This document shows, one piece after another, positions 36,008-43,511 of a stretch of DNA of 64,000 nucleotides (its first letter is position 1; every line of letters begins with the position of its first letter). The notes under the pieces were generated by a model, which did no database searches, was not told where the DNA came from, and saw only the letters and a list, made by a program, of their open reading frames with translations. A program made the translations under genes and the position numbers. The stretch comes from Labilibaculum sp. Its GTDB lineage: Bacteria > Bacteroidota > Bacteroidia > Bacteroidales > Marinifilaceae. The DNA is taken from positions 1 through 64,000 of the forward strand of contig NZ_OY761461.1 of the NCBI RefSeq assembly GCF_963664555.1. The letters run 5' to 3'.

Positions 36008-36260
36008 GCCTAAAAATGGTTTTTTGCTCATGCTTAAATAGGTAAAGCCTGAAAAAATGATTTTTTGCCCTATACCTAAACAGGTAAAGCTTGAAAAATT
36101 GATTTTTGGGTCAATGCCTAAATGGGTAAAGCCTGAAAAATTGTTTTTTGGATCAATGCCTAAATAGGTAAAGCCTGAAAAATTGATTTTTTGCTCAATG
36201 CCTAAATAGGTAAAGCAAAAAATGATATTTCGAAAAAACTAAATGGGTAAAGCAAAAAAC
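36008..36260. repeat. Degenerate 42-bp tandem repeat array
   Basis: Units start at 36008 (39 bp), 36047, 36089, 36131, 36173 (42 bp each), 36215 (37 bp) and 36252 (partial). The most constant part is GGTAAAGC, at 36041, 36083, 36125, 36167, 36209 and 36246. Each unit also has a T6G block and CCTAAATAGG, a small inverted repeat. Stop codons occur in every frame, so it is not coding. It has no spacer/repeat division as in CRISPR. Confidence 0.85.
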
Positions 36261-36446
36261 AAAATTCTGAATCATCACGAAATACTAACTTTTACAAAAT
36301 GTGACCAATGACATTGATTAAAAAGATCAACCCGAGTAGTCGCAATATCAGCATTAGCTTCATCATTCCATTTAATTTACTGCGTTGGTTTATTTTCCAA
36401 GCGAACCAGAAATTTCAATCAAATTGATCTGTTTTGCTATCAAAAA

Positions 36447-36523
36447 GATCGTTTAAGCAGGATAAACGATCGGGATAGAAGCGGGATAAGTGATCGGGAT
36501 AGGAACTAGATAAGATCGGGATA
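36447..36523. repeat. Hairpin followed by short direct repeats GATCGGGATA
   Basis: GATCGTTTA (36447-36455) and TAAACGATC (36463-36471) form a perfect 9-base inverted repeat with a 7-base loop. GATCGGGATA then occurs at 36468, 36492 and 36514, with a partial copy GCGGGATA at 36481. Spacing is 24 and 22 bases. Confidence 0.6.
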
Positions 36524-36845
36524 AATACCCCTTAAATCTCCAATATCGCTAAGTGTAACTCCTTTGAAACAAGTCTATTAAGATCAATTTCCCAAAATAT
36601 TTTTCCGTTTTTTTTTTAAACACACAAACTATTATTAATCAATAACTTAAACCAAACACATTAACTAAATTTTTTATAGTTAGTAGCTTATTGGTTTTTG
36701 TGATTTGTTTTGCTCATTTATATTGCATTACTTCGCATTGCGAAAGCACTGATTATTAAACGGTTGTGTTAATAAATTTGTTTTTCCGTTTCAAGTTAGA
36801 ATTAGAGAGGATTATTTTAAGATTAATATATAAACTTGTATAATT
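36524..36845. other. AT-rich intergenic stretch upstream of the hypothetical gene cluster
   Basis: No gene is visible. It contains two small inverted repeats, TAACTA/TAGTTA (36662-36667, 36677-36682) and TTCGC-att-GCGAA (36732-36744), and presumably the promoter of the following gene. Confidence 0.4.
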
Positions 36846-37100
36846 ATGTCAGAATTAAGAAAAGACACATGCTTAACATGTGGTAAACAAGCACATGACT
36901 TTGCAAATGAAGAAGCTTTAAATTGTGTTCCTCCAAGAGAGATTTTAATATTTGGGGAATATGTTATTGACAAACAATATCGAGATGCTTTATTTGAAGA
37001 GTTTCCAATTTACACAACAGAGGAAGTTGTTGGTTCATATTTCGGTCATAATCCATATTTCCCAAGCCAAGATGAATGGCTTGATTCAAAAGAAGTATAG
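36846..37100 (+). CDS. Small protein of unknown function with CxxC motif
   Basis: An 84-residue acidic protein with no signal peptide or membrane helix. The N-terminus has CLTCGK, a possible half zinc site, and a further single cysteine at about residue 29. The centre (FGEYVIDKQYRDALFEEF) is probably helical. I do not recognise a family. First of three small genes on the same strand in a distinctly AT-rich segment, so it is probably accessory DNA. Coding status is supported by codon pattern and a clean ATG, nothing more. Confidence 0.55.
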   Translation: MSELRKDTCLTCGKQAHDFANEEALNCVPPREILIFGEYVIDKQYRDALFEEFPIYTTEEVVGSYFGHNPYFPSQDEWLDSKEV

Positions 37101-37285
37101 AGAAACTTTCAGCATTGAAAATCGAATAAAATCCCATAATCAATCTGTTAGACTATCTAAAAAGTAAAACTTTAAAGTAATTAATTTAGGTTGTTGTCTG
37201 TAAAAATGAAGAAATATAAGAATCTAGGCGAGTTGATTTTGGTTAGTAGACAGACTGATATTACAGTTCATTTTAATGAAAGGAT

Positions 37286-37849
37286 ATGAATGAGAAAAAA
37301 AGAAATATAATTAGGCATAAGATTTTACATTATTTGTATAATGATTTTCAATTCGAAAATGCTAGTAGAGGAATAGTATCTGAAGATTCAAAAGTTTTAA
37401 TTGAAACATTACTGAATGAATTGAAAGTTGATAAAAATGAATTTTTCCAAATAATAAAAGCATTAGATTTTAATTCTGAGATATGTTTAAGTATTAACGT
37501 AAATACAATTAGACAAAATAGACTAATAAGATTAAAGGACAATGTTTTTATTACAACAAAGGGAATAGTATCATTTCAAACGGAAAAATATAAAAAAGCA
37601 AATTGGGATAAGAACAAAGAAATAATGAAAGAATTGGTTCAGATTATTATTCCAGTTATGTCTTTGATGGTTGCAGTTATAGCAGTATCTACATACAATA
37701 AATCAATGCAAAAGGAGATCGATAACCTAAAGTCTCGAATACAGATACTTGAGTATTCAAAAAATAAACCTCAGCAAGACCCCAAAAATATTTCAGAATC
37801 TTCTTTTACTTACGACAACGTGCAGGATTCATTGATTTCTGAAAAATAA
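37286..37849 (+). CDS. Membrane-anchored protein of unknown function with coiled coil
   Basis: A 187-residue protein. The first 100 residues are charged and mixed helical/strand (KILHYLYNDFQFENASRGI, LLNELKVDKNEFFQIIKALDF, RLIRLKDNVFITTKGIVSF), which could be a winged-helix-like fold. One membrane helix follows at about 117-137 (QIIIPVMSLMVAVIAVSTY), then a short coiled coil (MQKEIDNLKSRIQILEYSK) and a disordered tail. So the N-terminal domain would be on one side of the membrane and the coiled coil on the other. Base composition is more AT-rich than the flanking operons. Unknown function. Confidence 0.6.
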   Translation: MNEKKRNIIRHKILHYLYNDFQFENASRGIVSEDSKVLIETLLNELKVDKNEFFQIIKALDFNSEICLSINVNTIRQNRLIRLKDNVFITTKGIVSFQTEKYKKANWDKNKEIMKELVQIIIPVMSLMVAVIAVSTYNKSMQKEIDNLKSRIQILEYSKNKPQQDPKNISESSFTYDNVQDSLISEK

Positions 37850-37869
37850 CCAGACTAAAAATTTAAAAA

Positions 37870-38100
37870 ATGATACTAACTGAAGAAATACTAGAAAGAA
37901 TAATTTTATTTGATGGAGAAAATGAATATACCCCAGACGACATAAGAGAAAATATATACATGCACTCACTTGTGAAAGATTTTATTCATTACACTAATAG
38001 CAAGGGCTTTAATTTTGGAATGAATAGTGATAAAAATATATATATCACAACAGACATAAGATTAAGAGATGCCAGTGTTGTTTTTAAGGGGGACAAATAA
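37870..38100 (+). CDS. Small acidic protein of unknown function
   Basis: A 76-residue protein, 20 bases after the membrane-anchored gene and probably in one transcript with it. It has no cysteine, signal or membrane segment. It could fold as helix-helix-strand-strand (ILTEEILERIILFDG, LVKDFIHYTNSKGF, NIYITTDIRL). A terminator follows at 38189. Family not recognised. Confidence 0.5.
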   Translation: MILTEEILERIILFDGENEYTPDDIRENIYMHSLVKDFIHYTNSKGFNFGMNSDKNIYITTDIRLRDASVVFKGDK

Positions 38101-38188
38101 GGGTGTAATTACCTAAGGTAAATCCAGTAAGGCGCTAATAATAAGTAAATTGAAAGTTTTAGATTGGGTTCTTTTGGGACTATACCCT

Positions 38189-38225
38189 AAATCCTCGTTG
38201 GCTTTTCTTGCGAGGATTTGTTTTA
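38189..38225 (+). terminator. Terminator of the three-gene hypothetical cluster
   Basis: Perfect 9-base stem AAATCCTCG (38189-38197) / CGAGGATTT (38211-38219) followed by GTTTTAT. Confidence 0.8.
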
Positions 38226-38377
38226 TAGGTGAAATATTTCTGAGAAGTCTTATCACTTTAATTTTGGAAATAGAGACCTACATAATTCTTTTGAAAAGGT
38301 GAAAAAACACATTTAAACTACTGTTCCAACCTAAACCTTCATAATTTTCAATTGCAATAGTTTTCTTTCAAAATAAA

Positions 38378-39616
38378 TTAATTCCCAAGTGTATTCAGCT
38401 TGTTAAAAGTCTTTTCAATTTCTGAAATTACCGGTTTTGAGATGCCACAATCCTGAGCTATATACTTCCACTTCGAAAGAGCTTCTTTTACCTGCTCAAT
38501 TATTAATTCAGGTTTCTTAATTCCAAAATGATCTGCCAATTTCAGCAAGTGCTTTTCGCCGGGATTCCTGCTCTCTCCTGCCACCATAGTATTGTGTATG
38601 CCATAAGCCGAAGTAGAGAATGTAAGATCGTAGGCAGGTGCCATTTTCCAGTTTCCTTTGCCATCCATTAAAAAGGAGAAGTTTTTACTGTGATCATCCC
38701 GGTTGTGGGCAAACACATTAAATGCAGCAAGCCGAAGAACTTTTTCATAGGCATTTACATGCTTTTCGAGTCGAAATGCACAATCCATCAAATGACCGTA
38801 ATCCATTGTGCTCATTCTAAAATTATCGTGCATTAAACCACTGGCAGTATGCACATGAAGTCTACCCATTTTTGTTCTGTCGAAACGCTTGGTACCAAAG
38901 TAGGTTTGATCTGTTTTGCCATGAAACAATTGACATTCACTCATTTCTATTCCTGCTTTCAGAGCCATTTGATAGTAAGCATATTCAATTTTGGCAATTT
39001 CCTGATTATCCTGAGATGATGGGAATTTAATCAACCATTCTTCAAAACCATCCTGCATTTGATCATATCCATGAACCAGTTCGTTGTTTTGTTTATTGAA
39101 GCCTACTAAAATTTTAGGACGGGCTCCACCTGAAGATCCTCCCAAAGTGAAAAGCTCTTCTATCATCTCTGTACTCTCCCCTTTTAGAACATGCTTCATC
39201 TCCTGAGCAATTGTATCCAATTCCAATTGCTTATCAAAATCATGTTTACCTTCCTGTTGTGGCTGATAACACAAAGCTCCCAATCCGGTCTTGCCCACAT
39301 AAGCCAATCGATCCAAAGGTGTTAATCCATAAATATCAATTTCCTTGGAACTTAAACTTCGATCTAAGAGCAATCTGCCCCAACCATCGGGTAATGAATC
39401 ATTAAAAACTCCGTAAAGCCCTTCAAATGGTTCTTTTTCAGCATTGCTTATTTCTCCGGTAAATGGAAGTTTTAGAGGTGAAATATTTAATCCTGTCTTT
39501 AAAAACTCCTGATGATATCGAAAATAAATCTGTCTGTTATTCACAACCAGCTCTCCCACCTCATAAGTTTTCCCTTCCAACTGAAGAGAGACCAATATGT
39601 TTCTTGTCTCTTCCAT
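38378..39616 (-). CDS. hipA: HipA-type serine/threonine kinase toxin
   Basis: A 412-residue full-length HipA. The N-terminal HipA domain (about 1-110) includes YGVFNDSLPDGWGRLLLD. The kinase part has GGSSGGARPKILVGF, the flexible loop region where HipA is autophosphorylated, catalytic HNRDDHSKNFSFL and metal-binding APAYDLTFS. Well-studied HipA phosphorylates a tRNA synthetase (GltX) and slows translation. It lies three bases after the antitoxin gene. All key residues are present, so it should be active. Note that it lies 430 bases from a tRNA gene, a common place for mobile DNA. Confidence 0.92.
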   Translation of the reverse strand: MEETRNILVSLQLEGKTYEVGELVVNNRQIYFRYHQEFLKTGLNISPLKLPFTGEISNAEKEPFEGLYGVFNDSLPDGWGRLLLDRSLSSKEIDIYGLTPLDRLAYVGKTGLGALCYQPQQEGKHDFDKQLELDTIAQEMKHVLKGESTEMIEELFTLGGSSGGARPKILVGFNKQNNELVHGYDQMQDGFEEWLIKFPSSQDNQEIAKIEYAYYQMALKAGIEMSECQLFHGKTDQTYFGTKRFDRTKMGRLHVHTASGLMHDNFRMSTMDYGHLMDCAFRLEKHVNAYEKVLRLAAFNVFAHNRDDHSKNFSFLMDGKGNWKMAPAYDLTFSTSAYGIHNTMVAGESRNPGEKHLLKLADHFGIKKPELIIEQVKEALSKWKYIAQDCGISKPVISEIEKTFNKLNTLGN

Positions 39617-39619
39617 TGT

Positions 39620-39898
39620 CTAAACTTTTGAAGTAAATAAATTCTCAATACCTGATTGATCTTCCTGAGCTTGAAACACATTTTCAAAATCTTGAAGACG
39701 ATTCATTAGATGAGCCAATTTTAAAAGTGATTCCAATGAAATTTTCCCAGTGTTTTCAAAACGCTTCAGGCTTCCTAATGACACTCCTGAACGTTCAGCC
39801 ATCTCAATCTGAGAAAGTTTTAAATGTTTGCGCAAAAGCTTATGGCGTTCTGCCAAGGCTCTGCTAATGTCTGATGGTGTTGTTGAGAGTGAATACAT
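39620..39898 (-). CDS. hipB: HipB-type antitoxin, XRE-family repressor
   Basis: A 92-residue helix-turn-helix protein: HKLLRKHLKLSQIEMAERSGVSLGSLKRFENTG covers the DNA-binding helices. It precedes hipA directly, as in known hipBA modules, and would both neutralise HipA and repress the operon. An inverted repeat 7-54 bases before the start codon is the likely operator. Confidence 0.88.
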   Translation of the reverse strand: MYSLSTTPSDISRALAERHKLLRKHLKLSQIEMAERSGVSLGSLKRFENTGKISLESLLKLAHLMNRLQDFENVFQAQEDQSGIENLFTSKV

Positions 39899-39905
39899 AT
39901 AGTTA

Positions 39906-39952
39906 ATATTTTAGCTAAAAATACACATTTTAAGCATAAATAGCTAATATAT
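39906..39952. promoter_or_regulatory. Probable HipB operator
   Basis: ATATTTTAGCTA (39906-39917) and TAGCTAATATAT (39941-39952) are inverted repeats that match at 11 of 12 positions, separated by 23 bases, directly upstream of hipB. The core TTAGCTA/TAGCTAA is perfect. Confidence 0.6.
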
Positions 39953-40004
39953 TAATCCATAGCTTAATTGGATGTAGAAATAAAATTGATCCATTTTTTG
40001 CCAT

Positions 40005-40035
40005 AAAAAAATCCTTCCGAAAATATCGAAAGGAT
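40005..40035 (-). terminator. Terminator of the tRNA-Leu gene
   Basis: ATCCTTCCGA (40011-40020) and TCGAAAGGAT (40026-40035) pair with one mismatch; the A-run at 40005-40010 gives the U-tract of the minus transcript, a few bases after the tRNA 3' end. Confidence 0.7.
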
Positions 40036-40042
40036 CATTTTG

Positions 40043-40124
40043 TACCCAGGGCCGGGATCGAACCGGCACGGGTTGCCCCACTGGTGTTTGAGACCAGCGC
40101 GTCTACCAATTCCGCCACCTGGGC
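40043..40124 (-). tRNA. tRNA-Leu (anticodon CAA)
   Basis: On the minus strand the cloverleaf is complete: acceptor GCCCAGG/CCTGGGT, D-arm GGCGGAATTGGTAGAC, anticodon arm CTGGT-CTCAAAC-ACCAG with anticodon CAA at the centre, a long variable arm (GTGGGGCAACCCGT), and T-arm GCCGG-TTCGATC-CCGGC. The long variable arm and CAA identify leucine reading UUG. 82 bases are encoded, with discriminator A; the 3' CCA is not encoded. A consensus promoter lies just upstream. Confidence 0.96.
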
Positions 40125-40143
40125 ATTGCTTTTGAATGCGATG

Positions 40144-40174
40144 CAAATATAGATGTTTGTTTCAATCCAGCAAA
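40144..40174 (-). promoter_or_regulatory. Promoter of tRNA-Leu
   Basis: On the minus strand TTTG (40174-40171) is followed after 19 bases by TATATTTG (40151-40144), an exact match to the Bacteroidetes vegetative promoter. Transcription would start about 10 bases before the tRNA 5' end. Confidence 0.85.
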
Positions 40175-40422
40175 ACAAAAGCTGTCTTTTTTTTCAAAAA
40201 AAACTCACTCCTAAGATCCTTGCAAAGCGGGCAAACATCAGATGTGCTGAGCTTCATTTAATTATCACATACAAACTCCTGCTGTTTTATTTCCTCCGGC
40301 AACAACATCGAAGAACAAAAGTGGGTTAATATTGAAAAAAGCAAATGCAATTCTCACTTTACACACAAAAACATCTTGGCAATTCACATCAGGATTCTCT
40401 ATATTAGCATAAAGATTATTGA

Positions 40423-40454
40423 TTTGTTATAATCTGTTTGCAAAACTACATTTG
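40423..40454 (+). promoter_or_regulatory. Promoter of the DHODH-like gene
   Basis: TTTG (40423-40426), 20 bases, TACATTTG (40447-40454): exact consensus, 43 bases before the ATG at 40498. The gap 40175-40422 shows no gene and no other structure. Confidence 0.8.
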
Positions 40455-40497
40455 AGTAAACAAAATCAACACAAAACATAAACTAAAATTTTCTGAC

Positions 40498-41490
40498 ATG
40501 CCAAACTTAGCCACCAATTATCTTGGATTGGATTTAAGCAGTCCTATTATAGCTGCAAGTTCGGGTCTCACCGACTCTATTGAGAAATTAATTGAATTGG
40601 AAGTTCATGGCGCCGGAGCTATCGTTCTAAAATCCCTTTTCGAGGAAGAAATAATCATGGAAATGGATGAGAAAATACTCGCCATGACCAGTCGTCCGTA
40701 TGTATATCCTGAAACTTTCGACTATATGGATGAAGATCATCAGGAAGATACAGTTCGTAAATACCTAAGACTGATAAAAGAAGCAAAAGCCGCTGTTTCG
40801 GTTCCAATTATTGCGAGCATTAACTGTGTAAGTGCTCAAAAATGGACTTATTTTGCCCGGGAAATTGAAAAAGCCGGTGCCGATGCTTTGGAAATCAACT
40901 TATTTGTTCTTCCTACGGATATGAACAGAACCGGTGATGAAAACGAGCAGATTTACTACGATGTTCTTAAAACTGTAAAAGATCAGGTTGCCTTGCCTAT
41001 TGCCTTAAAAATAAGCCCGTATCATTCCAATCTGTCCAATTTAATCAAACGGCTTGATGATATGAATGTGGATGGAATTGTAATGTTCAATCGCTTTTAC
41101 AGTCCTGATTTCGACATTACAGATTTAAGTGTAACCAATGGCCAAATTTTATCGGGACCAGACGATTACAAGAATTCCTTACGATGGACAGGAATCATGT
41201 CGGAACGGGTAAAATGCTCCATTGCCGGTACAACAGGAATTCACACATCCGAAAGCATTATAAAACACCTGCTTGCCGGTGCCGATGCCGTTCAATTGGC
41301 CTCTGTACTATACAAAAACGGCCCCGAATACATCGATGTTCTATCGAAAGAAATTTATGCATGGATGGAAGAACATGGATTTGAGAGCATTCGTGATTTT
41401 AAAGGCAAAATGAGTCAGTCTAAATCCAATGATCCGGCGGCTTTCGAAAGAGTACAATTCATGAAACAATTCAGAAACTTCGTGATGTAA
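40498..41490 (+). CDS. Dihydroorotate dehydrogenase-like flavoprotein
   Basis: A 330-residue TIM-barrel protein of the class-1 dihydroorotate dehydrogenase type. Features: NYLGLDLSSPIIAASSGLTDS at the start, ASINCVSAQKW, the LPIALKISPYHSN lysine strand, GIVMFNRFYSPD, and the FMN-phosphate strand IAGTTGIHTSESIIKHLLAGADAVQLASVLY. Typical PyrD enzymes have an NCPN motif with a catalytic base; here the equivalent reads NLFVLPTDMN, so it may be a DHODH-like protein with another substrate (annotated in Bacteroidetes as DHODH-like) and not the pyrimidine enzyme. Single gene with promoter and terminator. Confidence 0.82.
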   Translation: MPNLATNYLGLDLSSPIIAASSGLTDSIEKLIELEVHGAGAIVLKSLFEEEIIMEMDEKILAMTSRPYVYPETFDYMDEDHQEDTVRKYLRLIKEAKAAVSVPIIASINCVSAQKWTYFAREIEKAGADALEINLFVLPTDMNRTGDENEQIYYDVLKTVKDQVALPIALKISPYHSNLSNLIKRLDDMNVDGIVMFNRFYSPDFDITDLSVTNGQILSGPDDYKNSLRWTGIMSERVKCSIAGTTGIHTSESIIKHLLAGADAVQLASVLYKNGPEYIDVLSKEIYAWMEEHGFESIRDFKGKMSQSKSNDPAAFERVQFMKQFRNFVM

Positions 41491-41528
41491 AATATAATTT
41501 CTCAAATTATAATTATCAAAATCATCAG

Positions 41529-41563
41529 AACCCGAATCACAGACGATTCGGGTTTATTTTTAC
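41529..41563 (+). terminator. Terminator of the DHODH-like gene
   Basis: Perfect ten-base stem AACCCGAATC (41529-41538) / GATTCGGGTT (41545-41554) with a six-base loop, followed by TATTTTTAC. The rest of the gap to 41798 shows no gene; I see no exact consensus promoter there. Confidence 0.88.
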
Positions 41564-41798
41564 TCTTATTTAAACGAATCACATGACATATATCATAAGG
41601 AAAAAGACTTACAAGTGTTATATTGTAGGTTCGATGTAAAAACACGATAGTGCTAACCCCTTTTTGACGGATAATTATACTTCCGCCAAAAGACAAATCA
41701 TACAAAAACATGAAACGTCCATGTATAAAACTTTCTGCGCACAGGGGGATGATTATAATGGTAAGTTCCATGTGGCAAAAACTTAAAATCATAGACAC

Positions 41799-43331
41799 AT
41801 GAAAGATTTTGGAGTTCAGGAAACACTAAAACGCCTTGGCATTGATCCAATTAACGAAGGAGTTTCAACCGGTACGAATTGGTTCGATTGCCATGGTACA
41901 GTAACCGAATCGGTCTCTCCCATTGATGGTTCTGTAATTGCAAAAGTAAAGAATGCCGATGCTGCTGATTACGAAAAGGTGCTGGAGACTGCTCAGGAAG
42001 CATTTAAAGTGTGGCGAAAGATGCCGGCTCCAAAACGAGGAGAAATTGTCCGGCAAATTGGCAATGCGCTTCGCGAAGCCAAAGATGATTTGGGAAAATT
42101 AGTCAGCCTCGAAATGGGGAAAATTTATCAGGAAGGATTAGGCGAAGTTCAGGAAATGATTGACATCTGTGATTTTGCAGTGGGGCAATCGAGAATGCTT
42201 TACGGATTCACCATGCATTCCGAACGTCCGGATCATAAAATGATGGATCAGTACCATCCGCTGGGAATTGTGGGGGTAATTTCTGCTTTCAACTTTCCGG
42301 TAGCTGTTTGGGCATGGAACGCAATGCTGGCAGCGGTTTGCGGCGATGTGATTATCTGGAAACCCAGCTCGAAAGTGCCTCTGTGTGCTCTGGCTTGTCA
42401 CAACATCATTCAAAAAGTACTAAAAGACAACAATGTACCCGAAGGTGTTTTCAACCTGATCGTTGCAAAATCATCAGTAATGGGTGATAATTTTATAGAA
42501 GATAAACGGGTTCCGTTAATTTCGGTTACCGGATCAACAGCCATAGGCAAACGGGTTGCCGAAAAAGTGGGGGCCCGTTTGGGAAGAACCATTGCCGAAT
42601 TGGGTGGCAACAACGCAATAATCATGGCTCCTTCGGCCGATTTAGACATGGCCATTCCGGGAATTGTATTCGGATCGGTTGGTACTGCCGGACAGAGATG
42701 TACCTCTACCCGACGTCTGATTATCCACGAAAGTATTTACGAGGATGTGAAAACCCGTTTGCTGCATGCGTACAAACAGGTGGAAGGAAAAATTGGCAAT
42801 CCGTTGGATGAAAAAACATTGGTTGGCCCTGTAATTGACAACAGTGCCGTAGAAGTATACAAACACGCCATTGCCGAAGTGAAAAAAGCAGGTGGTAAAA
42901 TTGTTTACGGCGATAAAGTGCTGGATGGTAATTTTGTGGTTCCTACCTTCTGCGAGGTTGAAAATCACTGGCAAATTGTTCAGGATGAATCATTTGTTCC
43001 GGTTCTATACATCATGAAATACAAAACCCTCGACGAAGCCATTCATTTGCACAATGATGTGCCTCAAGGTTTATCCTCATCGATTTTCACCATGAACATG
43101 CGCGAAGCTCAAACCTTTATTTCTGCTATTGGAAGCGATTGTGGAATTGCCAATGTAAACATTGGAACATCAGGAGCTGAAATTGGCGGTGCTTTTGGCG
43201 GCGAAAAGGAAACCGGCGGCGGACGTGAATCAGGTTCCGATTCCTGGAAAACATACATGAGAAGACAAACGAATACCATAAACTATGGCGTAGACCTGCC
43301 GTTGGCACAAGGAATTAAATTCGATTTTTAG
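41799..43331 (+). CDS. ALDH7-type aldehyde dehydrogenase (aminoadipate-semialdehyde/piperideine-6-carboxylate)
   Basis: A 510-residue NAD-dependent aldehyde dehydrogenase close to the antiquitin/ALDH7A1 group. The cofactor side shows GIVGVISAFNFPVAVWAWN and WKPSSKVPL; the catalytic cysteine is Cys301 in GTAGQRCTSTRR and the general base Glu267 in AELGGNN. Substrate-side motifs GTSGAEIGGAFGGEKETGGGRESGSDSWK are characteristic of the ALDH7 group that oxidises alpha-aminoadipate semialdehyde in lysine breakdown. Flanked by terminators, monocistronic; no other lysine degradation gene is in the window. Confidence 0.9.
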   Translation: MKDFGVQETLKRLGIDPINEGVSTGTNWFDCHGTVTESVSPIDGSVIAKVKNADAADYEKVLETAQEAFKVWRKMPAPKRGEIVRQIGNALREAKDDLGKLVSLEMGKIYQEGLGEVQEMIDICDFAVGQSRMLYGFTMHSERPDHKMMDQYHPLGIVGVISAFNFPVAVWAWNAMLAAVCGDVIIWKPSSKVPLCALACHNIIQKVLKDNNVPEGVFNLIVAKSSVMGDNFIEDKRVPLISVTGSTAIGKRVAEKVGARLGRTIAELGGNNAIIMAPSADLDMAIPGIVFGSVGTAGQRCTSTRRLIIHESIYEDVKTRLLHAYKQVEGKIGNPLDEKTLVGPVIDNSAVEVYKHAIAEVKKAGGKIVYGDKVLDGNFVVPTFCEVENHWQIVQDESFVPVLYIMKYKTLDEAIHLHNDVPQGLSSSIFTMNMREAQTFISAIGSDCGIANVNIGTSGAEIGGAFGGEKETGGGRESGSDSWKTYMRRQTNTINYGVDLPLAQGIKFDF

Positions 43332-43370
43332 ACACAACACACCAAACACTTACGATTATTTAAAAGCAAG

Positions 43371-43398
43371 TACCCCGGCAACCGTCGGGGTATTTTTT
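43371..43398 (+). terminator. Terminator of the ALDH7 gene
   Basis: Stem TACCCCG (43371-43377) / CGGGGTA (43386-43392), eight-base loop, then TTTTTT. Confidence 0.85.
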
Positions 43399-43472
43399 CA
43401 GGGGTTCATCCAAGCATTTTCTTTGCTGCAAAGATATCGTACACATAATTTTTTAAACATTCGATAAATTGC

Positions 43473-43480
43473 TATTTTTG
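43473..43480 (+). promoter_or_regulatory. Candidate -7 element of the envelope gene trio
   Basis: TATTTTTG fits TAnnTTTG, 31 bases before the ATG at 43512. The -33 region has only a T-run. Confidence 0.5.
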
Positions 43481-43511
43481 ATCAATCACTTTTCCACGCA
43501 ACCTTCTAACC

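Noticed and set aside
36008-36260. CRISPR array
   Set aside because: The units are degenerate over their whole length and have no split into constant repeats and unique spacers; no cas gene is in the window.
36524-38225. Integron cassette array with attC sites
   Set aside because: The small genes in a row and inverted repeats suggested it, but no GTTRRRY/RYYYAAC pair frames each gene, the last two genes share one transcript, and there is no integrase gene in the window.
39964-40146. Open frame of 60 codons on the minus strand across the tRNA
   Set aside because: It is the transcript of tRNA-Leu and its terminator read as codons.
41502-41798. Open frame of 98 codons on the minus strand between the DHODH-like and ALDH7 genes
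   Set aside because: It includes the terminator hairpin of the DHODH-like gene and the promoter region of the ALDH7 gene, and its protein has no recognisable pattern.
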